Source: Chloroflexota bacterium (GTDB taxonomy: Bacteria > Chloroflexota > UBA6077 > FW602-bin22 > JAMCYS01). From it: 64,000 bases of DNA. A program made the translations under genes and the position numbers. Of this stretch, positions 37,135 to 44,342 are shown piece by piece. The notes under the pieces were generated by a model. The model had not been told where the DNA came from. It saw only the letters and a list, made by a program, of their open reading frames with translations, and did no database searches. The stretch is taken from positions 1 to 64,000 of the forward strand of contig JAMCYS010000090.1 of the NCBI GenBank assembly GCA_023473795.1, read 5' to 3'. Numbering within the stretch: position 1 is the stretch's first letter; each line of letters opens with the position of its first letter.

Positions 37135-37602
37135 CTATGCGGGGCGAGAGCCGGTGCCGAGCAACCTTACTGCGTCCTTGAGGGCTTTGACCCGCTTCTC
37201 TAAGTCCGCCACCGCCATGTCTTGCTGAACCATGTGTTGCTCTAGCCGCTTCTCCGCTTCCCTCACCTTCGCGCCGATGCCGCCGATTATCGTCGCCATG
37301 CCCGCCAGCTGGAACGGCGAGAGCTGCTCATGGAAGAGCAGGACCGAACCCAGCGTGACGGCCAGGAAGACGGTGGCGGAAAAGACCGGTTGCGCGACGG
37401 ACAGTCTGAGCCGCGCCAGTCCCCGCGCGAAGAGGAGTCCACCGGCAGTGAAGAGGATCATCGCCAGCCCTACCTCGAGGAAGAACCACGAGCGGCTGGC
37501 GCTCTCCGCCTGGCCGGGGAGCGTGGCGTATTTCACCAGCACTGAGCCCAGAGCCTGGATTAGCCCCGAGCCTATCAGAACCAGCAGGGAGTCGAGTTCC
37601 AT
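37135..37602 (-). CDS. Four-helix EamA/SMR-like membrane protein with a coiled-coil tail
   Basis: A 155-residue protein with four hydrophobic helices in an EamA-like or SMR-like half-transporter arrangement, then a roughly 45-residue charged tail (EAEKRLEQHMVQQDMAVADLEKRV) that looks like a coiled coil. It may dimerise. Start ATG 37602 has CGGAGG upstream, better than the ATG at 37617. The cargo is unknown. Convergent with the URO-D-like gene. Confidence 0.65.
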   Translation of the reverse strand: MELDSLLVLIGSGLIQALGSVLVKYATLPGQAESASRSWFFLEVGLAMILFTAGGLLFARGLARLRLSVAQPVFSATVFLAVTLGSVLLFHEQLSPFQLAGMATIIGGIGAKVREAEKRLEQHMVQQDMAVADLEKRVKALKDAVRLLGTGSRPA

Positions 37603-37952
37603 GGGAGCCTCCGGCATATCTGCCTAGTCACGGCAGAGTTGACGATCTTCATGCTAGCACAGAATAGCCTGGCGGGCAGCAACGCGGGCGGAGGCGGTTC
37701 CACCAACTATCAGGGGGACAGCTTACCATGCGACCTAGCACAGACGGCGCCCGCCGATCAGAAACGGCCGATGTGTTGGGCATCTCCGCACTCCGAGGAG
37801 GCTCGGACTGGGGAGGGCGGTTGCCTGCCCGGCGACCTGTCCCTCCGATTATTGGTGGAACCCTCCTTCCGGGCGGAATTGACAAGGCCAGTCTCTGCCC
37901 CCTATGATCGCAAACCAGGCAACTTGGCGCCGATCGCCGACGAGGTAAAGGA
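37603..37952. other. Promoter region for the enolase-superfamily gene
   Basis: A 350-base gap without a convincing gene. The only clear signal is TTGACA (37879-37884) and TATGAT (37903-37908) with an 18-base spacer, 45 bases before the start codon at 37953. The rest is GC-rich with no recognised repeat. Confidence 0.5.
37879..37908 (+). promoter_or_regulatory. Promoter for the enolase-superfamily gene
   Basis: Perfect -35 TTGACA and -10 TATGAT (five of six), spacer 18 bases. Confidence 0.65.
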
Positions 37953-39053
37953 ATGAAGATAACTGGCTTGCGCGTGCTCATCTTCGAGCGCCGCCCCGAC
38001 CCTCACAACGAGACCCCCGAGTACATAGTCCACCAAACGCGACAGAACGGGCTCGCCATCATCGACACCGACGCCGGCCTGCAGGGACTGATCTCCGCCG
38101 AGGCGACTTACTTACGCCAGCTGGCCCGCGGTTGGGCGGGGGCGCGGGAACACATCGAGGGCCGGGACCCCTTCGACCGGGCCAAGATCGAGGACTTGCT
38201 GCGCCGCCGCTTTCACTGGCACCAGCAGATTGTGGGCCTGCTCGACTACGGCCTCTGGGACCTCGCCGGCAAGGCGTTGGGCCAGCCGGTCTACAAGTTG
38301 CTGGGCGCAGCCCGGGAGAAGGTCCTGGCCTACGCCTCCACCGTCCACCACAACAGCGACGAGCGCTTCCTCGAGTCGGTGCTGCGCGCCCAGGACAGGG
38401 GCTACCAGGCGATCAAACTCCATCCCTACTGCAACTGCGACGACGACCTGCGCCTTGTCTACAAGGTCCGCCGGGCGGTGGGCGATGCGATGATCCTGAT
38501 GATCGACACCATCGCCTACCCCGGGCCCTACAATCGCTACGATGCCTTCCGCCTGGGACGGGCCCTGGACGAGCTGAATTACTACTGGTTTGAGGACCCG
38601 CTGATCAAGACCGACCTGGAAGGTCTGGCGGCGCTGGCGCGGGAGTGCAAGGTGGTACAGATTCGCGCCGCCGACTCCGCCGAGAGCCTGGCCGAGTGCG
38701 CGAACCTGATTAGGTACGGCGGCGTGGACATCGTCGCGGCGCCCGGCATGTGGGGCATCACCGAATCGATGAAGGTGGCGGCGCTGGCGGAAGCCAACAA
38801 CGTCAAGATGGAGCCGCACGACTTCTACTTCTACGGCGGCGTGGCCAGCCTGCACGTAGCTCTGGCGGTGACCGATGCCTTCTACGAGCTGGCGGTGCCG
38901 GAGGGCTGTTTCGATACCCTGCTCTATCCGGGCGTGTACCTGACCCCGCCCGAAATCGACCCCCAGGGCTACATCCACGCCCCTGCCTTGCCGGGGCTCG
39001 GCTTCGCCGTGGATATGAAAGAGGCAGAGAGGGCAACCGTGGAGCGCCTGTAG
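37953..39053 (+). CDS. Enolase superfamily protein (mandelate racemase/muconate lactonising enzyme type)
   Basis: A 366-residue TIM-barrel enzyme. Metal ligands of the superfamily are recognisable in MIDTIAYP and YWFEDPL, and an acid-base lysine region in AIKLHPY. A C-terminal EPHDF may supply the catalytic His. The third metal ligand is harder to place (near RAADSAES). Such enzymes usually dehydrate sugar acids or racemise acids; the substrate here cannot be named. It has its own promoter. Confidence 0.8.
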   Translation: MKITGLRVLIFERRPDPHNETPEYIVHQTRQNGLAIIDTDAGLQGLISAEATYLRQLARGWAGAREHIEGRDPFDRAKIEDLLRRRFHWHQQIVGLLDYGLWDLAGKALGQPVYKLLGAAREKVLAYASTVHHNSDERFLESVLRAQDRGYQAIKLHPYCNCDDDLRLVYKVRRAVGDAMILMIDTIAYPGPYNRYDAFRLGRALDELNYYWFEDPLIKTDLEGLAALARECKVVQIRAADSAESLAECANLIRYGGVDIVAAPGMWGITESMKVAALAEANNVKMEPHDFYFYGGVASLHVALAVTDAFYELAVPEGCFDTLLYPGVYLTPPEIDPQGYIHAPALPGLGFAVDMKEAERATVERL

Positions 39054-39075
39054 CCTCTCCCTCTTCCCGCGAAAT

Positions 39076-39121
39076 TGCCCGAGAAGGGACAGGGTGACGA
39101 GCTGTTGCCGTTTCTCGGGCA
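39076..39121. repeat. Inverted repeat overlapping the ferredoxin promoter
   Basis: Perfect ten-base arms TGCCCGAGAA (39076-39085) and TTCTCGGGCA (39112-39121), 26 bases apart. They flank and cover the -35 region of the promoter at 39105-39133. This could be an operator or a terminator of the upstream gene. Confidence 0.5.
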
Positions 39122-39133
39122 GTGCGCTATAAT
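39105..39133 (+). promoter_or_regulatory. Promoter for the small ferredoxin gene
   Basis: TTGCCG (39105-39110) and a perfect TATAAT (39128-39133), 17-base spacer. Confidence 0.65.
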
Positions 39134-39175
39134 GCGCATACCCCCCAGGGGTATACCGCAAGAGGAGACTGCCGA

Positions 39176-39358
39176 ATGTCGTTGGTTGTCGACAAGCGCA
39201 TTTGCCCCCAGAACCATCCCTGCCCCATTCTGCGCGTTTGCCCAACCGAGGCCATGACCCAACGCGGCTACGCCGCTCCGGAGATCGACGCGGCCAAGTG
39301 CCGGGAGTGCGGCAAGTGCCTGCGGTACTGCCCCACCGGCGCCGTGCGCCAGCTCTAG
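39176..39358 (+). CDS. Small 4Fe-4S ferredoxin-like protein
   Basis: A 60-residue protein with two cysteine clusters. The second, CRECGKCLRYCP (Cys42, 45, 48, 52), is a standard 4Fe-4S motif. The first, CPQNHPCPILRVCP (Cys10, 16, 22), has only three Cys with wide spacing and a His at 14. Seven cysteines rather than eight suggest one ordinary cluster plus an altered one, or a site with a non-Cys ligand. ATG 39176 follows AGAGGAGACTGCCGA. Followed after 85 bases by an FMN reductase gene, a plausible redox partner. Confidence 0.85.
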   Translation: MSLVVDKRICPQNHPCPILRVCPTEAMTQRGYAAPEIDAAKCRECGKCLRYCPTGAVRQL

Positions 39359-39442
39359 GCCCGGCCGACGCCGCGGCTCGCCCTCTGACCGTTCGGCTGT
39401 ATACTTGAAATAGTACCAACGGACGGCAAGAGGAGGGCAACG

Positions 39443-40120
39443 GTGAGCACACCGCCTGTCGACGTCTCTCCAGGCATGGAGCGCGTGCCGGTCAGCTTCT
39501 TGGTTTTCCCCGCCTCGCTGCGGACGGGTTCGCTGAACGCCCGCCTGGCCGCGCTGGTAGGCCGGCTCATCGCGGAGCACGGCGGCACCGTGGACTCGGC
39601 GTCGCTGTGGGATTTCGACTGTCCCTCCTACGACCAGGACCTGGAGAACGCCGACGGCTTCCCCGCCGGCGCGGCGGAGTTCCGCCGCCGCCTGGAGGCG
39701 AACGACGCCTTCGTCATCGTCTCCCCGGAGTACAACGCCTCGCTGCCCGGCGTGCTCAAGAACGCCATTGATTGGGTCTCGCGCTACCGGCCGCAGCCCT
39801 TCAACGCCAGGCACAGCCTGTTGCTCTCGGCCTCGCCCTCGATGGCCGGCGGCAACCGGGGACTGTGGGCGTTGCGCGTGCCGTTGGAGCACCTTGGGAC
39901 GCGCGTCTTCCCGGATATGTTCTCGCTGGCGCAGGCTCAGCAGTCCTTCACCCCGGACGGCGGGTTGCTCAACAAGACGCTGGCGGACCGGTTGGAGAGC
40001 ACCGTGGTAGCCTTCATGGACCTGGTGGAGGCGGCGAAGCACTACCCCTGCGCCAAGAAGGCCTGGTTCGAGTTCCTGGGCGAGCGGCTCACCCCGGCCA
40101 CCGCGCGGGCGGACGAGTAG
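39443..40120 (+). CDS. NADPH-dependent FMN reductase family protein
   Basis: A 225-residue flavodoxin-fold protein. It has the FMN phosphate loop FPASLRTGSLNARLA near 22-36 and the conserved SPEYNASLPGVLKNAIDW segment near 94-111. It likely reduces FMN, quinones or nitro compounds with NAD(P)H. GTG 39443 is set by GAGGAGGG upstream; the ATG at 39476 is an alternative. The 3' end meets a large hairpin facing the histidine kinase gene. Confidence 0.85.
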   Translation: MSTPPVDVSPGMERVPVSFLVFPASLRTGSLNARLAALVGRLIAEHGGTVDSASLWDFDCPSYDQDLENADGFPAGAAEFRRRLEANDAFVIVSPEYNASLPGVLKNAIDWVSRYRPQPFNARHSLLLSASPSMAGGNRGLWALRVPLEHLGTRVFPDMFSLAQAQQSFTPDGGLLNKTLADRLESTVVAFMDLVEAAKHYPCAKKAWFEFLGERLTPATARADE

Positions 40121-40135
40121 CCTCGGGCTAGGCGT

Positions 40136-40195
40136 GCCAAGCCTCCTGCGGAGGCTAAGAACGTCCCCAGGCCCAGCCTCCGCGGAAGGCTTGGC
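40136..40195. terminator. Large hairpin between convergent genes
   Basis: Arms of 21 bases (40136-40156 and 40175-40195) with about two mismatched positions and an 18-base loop. It lacks a T run, but its place between convergent genes suggests a bidirectional terminator. Confidence 0.55.
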
Positions 40196-40230
40196 AACTG
40201 AGAGCGCTGCTTCGGCGGCGCGGGGGTTGC

Positions 40231-42387
40231 CTAGCGCTCTTCCCGGCTGGGGGTTATGGCGGGCAGAGCGAAGGAGAAGGTGCTGCCCCGATCAACCTCG
40301 CTCTCGCACCAGATCCTGCCGCCGTGCGCCTCCACGATGAGGCGCGCGATATACAGGCCCAGGCCCAGCCCCTCGGGCCGGCGGGCCGCATCCGCCCGGA
40401 AGTAGCGCTGAAAAAGGAAAGTAATTTGCTCGGCGGCGATGCCGATTCCCTTGTCCTGGACGGAGACGACAACTTGTTCCGCTTCCACCCGCAACCCCAC
40501 GACCACGTGTGAATCTGGTGGCGAGTAGGACAAGGCGTTGGCGACCAAGTTGACCAGAACGCGCTCCAGCCGCTCGGCATCAACCGGGACCAGGGGCAAC
40601 TCGTCCGGCAGGTCTGAGACTACCCGACGCCTGTCGTCAACCGGCAGCGAGCGCTCGATTATCTCGCCAATTAGCTCCTTCAAATCGACGGGCCTCTTGC
40701 GCAGCTGCACCTGGCCGGATCCCAGACGCACCGACTCCAGCAAGTCGGCGATCATGCGCGCCATGCGCCGGGAGTTGGCGTTGATCGCCGCCAGGCCGCG
40801 GGCCACGCGCGGGTCCTCGTCGGCCTTGCCGCGCAGGTGTTGTTGCAGCATTTGGGCATTGCCCCCGATCACGGTCAAGGGCTGGCGCAGGTCGTGAGAG
40901 ATGGCGCGAACGAAGTCCTCCCGCGCCTCCTGCAGCAGCTGCAGCTCGGTCACATCCCACATCACCACCAGCGCGCCGTAGGCACCCTTCCAGGCCACTC
41001 GCCGGCAGTGGAACGAGAAGTAGCGCGCGCTGCCGTCGGCTCGCTGGCAAGCCAGGCGCTCGACATCGGCTGACTCACCGCCGGCGAGCGCCTGGCGCAA
41101 GCAACCCTCGACCTGGCGAGTGGCATCCAGCCCCCAGACCTCAGCGTAGGTGCGGCCCACCGGGTCGACGGCCAGATTTAGAATGAGGGCCCGATAGCCT
41201 GGATTGACGAAGTCGATCAGTGAATCCGGTCCCGCCAGCACCGCGAGCCCGGCAGGGTCCGCCTCGAAGACCGTGGCGAGCAAGCACCGCTGCGCCTCGT
41301 TCTCGGCCAGCAGGCGCGCCTGCTCAGCAGCCGCCCTCTGCTCGGCCAGCAGCGTGGCTTCCTTCTCCGCCACCTCGCGGATCAGGCGTTCGCGCTCGCT
41401 CGCCTCTTGCCGACGCTCGGTCACGTCCAAGAAAGTGGCCACTACCCCACTCACCCGCCCGTCCTCGTCGCGCAGGGGCGCGTCGTTGACCAGCACCCAG
41501 CGCGGCGGCGTCTCGGGCCGGCGAAGCTGCAGGCTGACCGCCCGCATCTTGATTCCCTCACGCAGGGCGACCAGCGGAGGGTACGTCGCCGCGGTCAAGG
41601 GACGGCCATCCTCGTCGCACACGAAACGGAATACCTCCTCAGGCCTCAGCTGCTGCAGACGCTCCAGAGACACGCCGAGGGTCTCCTGAGCCTGCTCGTT
41701 GGCATCCACGATTCGCCCGTCGGCCCCGAATACCACGACGCCGGCGGTCAGCGACTGGTAAAGGACCCGATACCTCTCCTCACTGCGCCGTAGCGCCTCT
41801 TCCACGTCGAAGCGATAGATGGCCTCGCCGATAATCCCGGAGAGGCTCTCCAAGGCGCCGACCACGCTGGGAGGAAACAGGCCCGGTCTCTCGTCGGCAA
41901 GATGCAGAGCGCCCAGGGTCGCGCCTAGGCGGCGCAGGGGAACTACGGCCAGGGAGCCAAACCCGGCGCGAATGCACTCGCCCCGAAACCTGCTCGCGTC
42001 CGCGGGCCTGAGCTCCCGGCCGAACCCTTGCAGGTCGTTGACGCAGAAGGCCCCGCTCGGGGTGACAAACCGGGCGTCTTGGGGCTCGGTGGTGCCGGCG
42101 ATGACGCGCGTGCAGACGCAGCAGTCTCGGCCAACGGCGATGAGGTTCTCCGCTTCCCAGAACCGTCGGCTAAAGCCGACGAAGGCCTCGTAGGGAATGA
42201 AACCGCCCGGCGCCAGCACCCTGGCCCCCACGCAGTGGCAGCCGGCCCAATCGCGCAACAGGGCGACTACGGCCTCGAGATACTCCTTGCGCGAGGTGGA
42301 GCGCACGCCGAGTCGCAATAGCTCGTTCACTACTCGGCCGTGCGGACTCGCATCCGCCAGCAGGCTCTCTCCGTTCAATTCTTCCAC
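40231..42387 (-). CDS. Sensor histidine kinase with GAF and PAS domains
   Basis: A soluble 718-residue kinase with no obvious membrane helix: GAF domain (about 15-195), PAS (about 205-330), a coiled-coil linker, a second PAS (about 375-480), a HisKA domain with phospho-acceptor His in AISHDLRQPL, and an HATPase_c domain with NLVANALSYSP, DKGIGIA and GLGLGLYIAR. The GAF has a cysteine-rich GRDCCVCTRVIAG that could bind an Fe-S cluster or sense redox state (inference). No response regulator gene is adjacent, so this is an orphan kinase. GTG 42387 follows GAGGAGACGAGG. Confidence 0.88.
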   Translation of the reverse strand: MEELNGESLLADASPHGRVVNELLRLGVRSTSRKEYLEAVVALLRDWAGCHCVGARVLAPGGFIPYEAFVGFSRRFWEAENLIAVGRDCCVCTRVIAGTTEPQDARFVTPSGAFCVNDLQGFGRELRPADASRFRGECIRAGFGSLAVVPLRRLGATLGALHLADERPGLFPPSVVGALESLSGIIGEAIYRFDVEEALRRSEERYRVLYQSLTAGVVVFGADGRIVDANEQAQETLGVSLERLQQLRPEEVFRFVCDEDGRPLTAATYPPLVALREGIKMRAVSLQLRRPETPPRWVLVNDAPLRDEDGRVSGVVATFLDVTERRQEASERERLIREVAEKEATLLAEQRAAAEQARLLAENEAQRCLLATVFEADPAGLAVLAGPDSLIDFVNPGYRALILNLAVDPVGRTYAEVWGLDATRQVEGCLRQALAGGESADVERLACQRADGSARYFSFHCRRVAWKGAYGALVVMWDVTELQLLQEAREDFVRAISHDLRQPLTVIGGNAQMLQQHLRGKADEDPRVARGLAAINANSRRMARMIADLLESVRLGSGQVQLRKRPVDLKELIGEIIERSLPVDDRRRVVSDLPDELPLVPVDAERLERVLVNLVANALSYSPPDSHVVVGLRVEAEQVVVSVQDKGIGIAAEQITFLFQRYFRADAARRPEGLGLGLYIARLIVEAHGGRIWCESEVDRGSTFSFALPAITPSREER

Positions 42388-42634
42388 CGCCCGACCTCGT
42401 CTCCTCGAGCCAAGCCAAGTAGCCCACTACTGACGCCGCTGCCCATTCCCGCCCCGCAACCCTGGTTGACGGCGCCAGCGGCTGCACCACCACTATGGTC
42501 TATCGGGCGTCGCACAAGCCCGCACACGGGTCATCTGATGACAACAGCCCCGCCCATTTTACCCCCGCCGCGGCAAAGCGACAACTCTGGCGAGCGTTAT
42601 CCAGCACTGCTGTATCCGCGGCCGCGCCCGCCGC

Positions 42635-43573
42635 CTAGCGCCGGCGGCGGGAGTTGGCGAGGGTAACGCCGGCCAGGACGAAGACGGCGCCCACGGCCTG
42701 AGCCAGGGTCAGCTGTTCGCCTAACAGTAGAGCCGCCACCGCCACCGCTACTACGGGCATCAAGTAAGAGTGCACTAGCGCCGCACTCGGGCCCAGGGTG
42801 CGCACGGCCTTGGTCCACAAAGAGTGGGCCACCGACGCCCCCACGGCGATGGCGTAGATCAACCCCAACCAGGCCCCCGCGCTGACCCCGGCGACATCCA
42901 GACTCCGCACGCCGAGAGGAATGAAAAGGAGCAGGCAGGCCGAGCCGATGAGCATGGCCCAGGCGGTCACTTTCATCGGCGAGTAGACCCTGAGCAGCGG
43001 CACTGCCAGCACGTTGTAGCAGGCCCAGGTGAAAGAGCAGCCGACCAGCAACAGGTCGCCCAGGAGGGTCTCGCCGCCCAGCTTCAGGCCATCGACCTGG
43101 ATGACCAGCACCACGCCAAGCAGGGCAAGCGCCATTCCCGCCACCCGCCGCCGGACCAGCCGCTCGTAACCAAAGGCCACCGCCAGGACGAGCGCCCACA
43201 CGGGCGAGGCACTGCTGATGAGAGCGGCGTTCGTGGCCGTGCTCTTGGCCAGGCCAAGCTGCCAGAAGACGGTGTTAAGCCCCATGCCGACGAAGCCGAC
43301 GGCCAGCATGCGCGGCCAGTGGCGGGTCCGCAGGCCGAGCGATTGCTCCGTGCGGCCTACTACAACCAGCAAGGCCAGGCCGGCCAGAAAGGCCCGGGCC
43401 ATCCCCACCAGGTAGGGGTCGAGCTCGCTGACGGCCAGCTTCATGGCGGAGACCTGGAAGCCCCAGATTATTTGGGCAGCCAGGGCCGGCATACTGACTT
43501 GGGCGGCAAGGGTGAGCAGAGACCCTAACCGCGTGCTGGCCGCGTCCAGCTCACCGGCGACAGCTGGCTTCAA
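42635..43573 (-). CDS. EamA-family transporter (drug/metabolite transporter)
   Basis: A 312-residue ten-helix transporter with two EamA repeats, each ending in a short basic segment, with the first repeat at about 30-165 and the second at about 170-305. Efflux of metabolites is typical; cargo unknown. TTG 43573 is supported by GGGAG upstream; an ATG at 43492 would cut 27 residues. Confidence 0.85.
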   Translation of the reverse strand: MKPAVAGELDAASTRLGSLLTLAAQVSMPALAAQIIWGFQVSAMKLAVSELDPYLVGMARAFLAGLALLVVVGRTEQSLGLRTRHWPRMLAVGFVGMGLNTVFWQLGLAKSTATNAALISSASPVWALVLAVAFGYERLVRRRVAGMALALLGVVLVIQVDGLKLGGETLLGDLLLVGCSFTWACYNVLAVPLLRVYSPMKVTAWAMLIGSACLLLFIPLGVRSLDVAGVSAGAWLGLIYAIAVGASVAHSLWTKAVRTLGPSAALVHSYLMPVVAVAVAALLLGEQLTLAQAVGAVFVLAGVTLANSRRRR

Positions 43574-43731
43574 ATCCGGCTCCCGACGAGTGCCGAGTGG
43601 CGATGTCTTGCCTTGGCGGTGGCCGGCCGCCCTTGGCGATGATACCGCCCGCTGCCGGCAGGGTCAAGCCAGCGGCGGGCCTGGGCCCGGCAGGGCCGGG
43701 TGTGCCCGGGGGCTCGCCGCACAGCCGCTCC

Positions 43732-43761
43732 TTGACGAAGCCTGGTCAGGGGCGGCACAAT
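43732..43761 (+). promoter_or_regulatory. Candidate promoter for the cupin gene
   Basis: TTGACG (43732-43737) and CACAAT (43756-43761), spacer 18. The -10 is weak. Confidence 0.4.
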
Positions 43762-43863
43762 GAATAGTGGTGGGTGGGCAATGCCAGGGGCGCCCACCCA
43801 ACGGGCTAGTACGCCGGAGCCACCGGTGGGTCGGGGCCCGGCGAGAAGAGAAAGGTGGCAGTT

Positions 43864-44244
43864 ATGTCCGGTTACAGCGCGAACATCGAAAACAAGACCC
43901 AGGAAAACAACTTCTTCCGGCAGGTGCTTTACACGGCGCCCCACAGCCAGCTGGTGGTGATGACGCTCCAGCCAGGGGAAGAGATCGGCATGGAAACCCA
44001 CAAGAATGGCGACCAGTTCATCCGCGTCGAGTCGGGCGAGGGCGAGGCCATTCTGGACGGCGAGCACCACCCGCTGAGCGACGGCGTGGCCGTGGTCATC
44101 CCGGCGGGCACGGCGCACGACATCGTCAACACATCGCGAAGCGCCCCCATGCGGCTCTACACCGTCTACTCGCCGCCCGAGCACGCCCCCGGCACGGTCC
44201 ACAAGACCAAAGCGGAGGCCGAGGCGCACGAGCACCACGGCTAG
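43864..44244 (+). CDS. Cupin-domain protein
   Basis: A 126-residue single-domain cupin. Metal-binding residues are visible in the first motif (GMETHKNGDQFIRVESGEGE) and PAGTAHDIVN in the second, and the C-terminal tail is His-rich (EAEAHEHHG). It resembles small cupins that bind a metal and handle sugars or aromatic metabolites, but no substrate is evident. ATG 43864 has AAAGGTGG upstream. A GTG at 43855 is also open. Confidence 0.85.
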   Translation: MSGYSANIENKTQENNFFRQVLYTAPHSQLVVMTLQPGEEIGMETHKNGDQFIRVESGEGEAILDGEHHPLSDGVAVVIPAGTAHDIVNTSRSAPMRLYTVYSPPEHAPGTVHKTKAEAEAHEHHG

Positions 44245-44257
44245 GGGCGCCGCCTCT

Positions 44258-44315
44258 CCGGCAACGGGCCACGGCCGAGCCGCGTTATGCGACGCCCGAC
44301 CGCTGCCGTTGCCGG
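44258..44315. terminator. Hairpin between convergent genes
   Basis: Perfect ten-base arms CCGGCAACGG (44258-44267) and CCGTTGCCGG (44306-44315), 38 bases apart, between the cupin gene and the convergent zinc-ribbon gene. Confidence 0.4.
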
Positions 44316-44342
44316 GTTGCGACGCCAGATTATGGCAGCGGG

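Noticed and set aside
38112-39452. Open frame antisense to the enolase-superfamily gene
   Set aside because: It covers a well-supported gene and runs through its promoter region.
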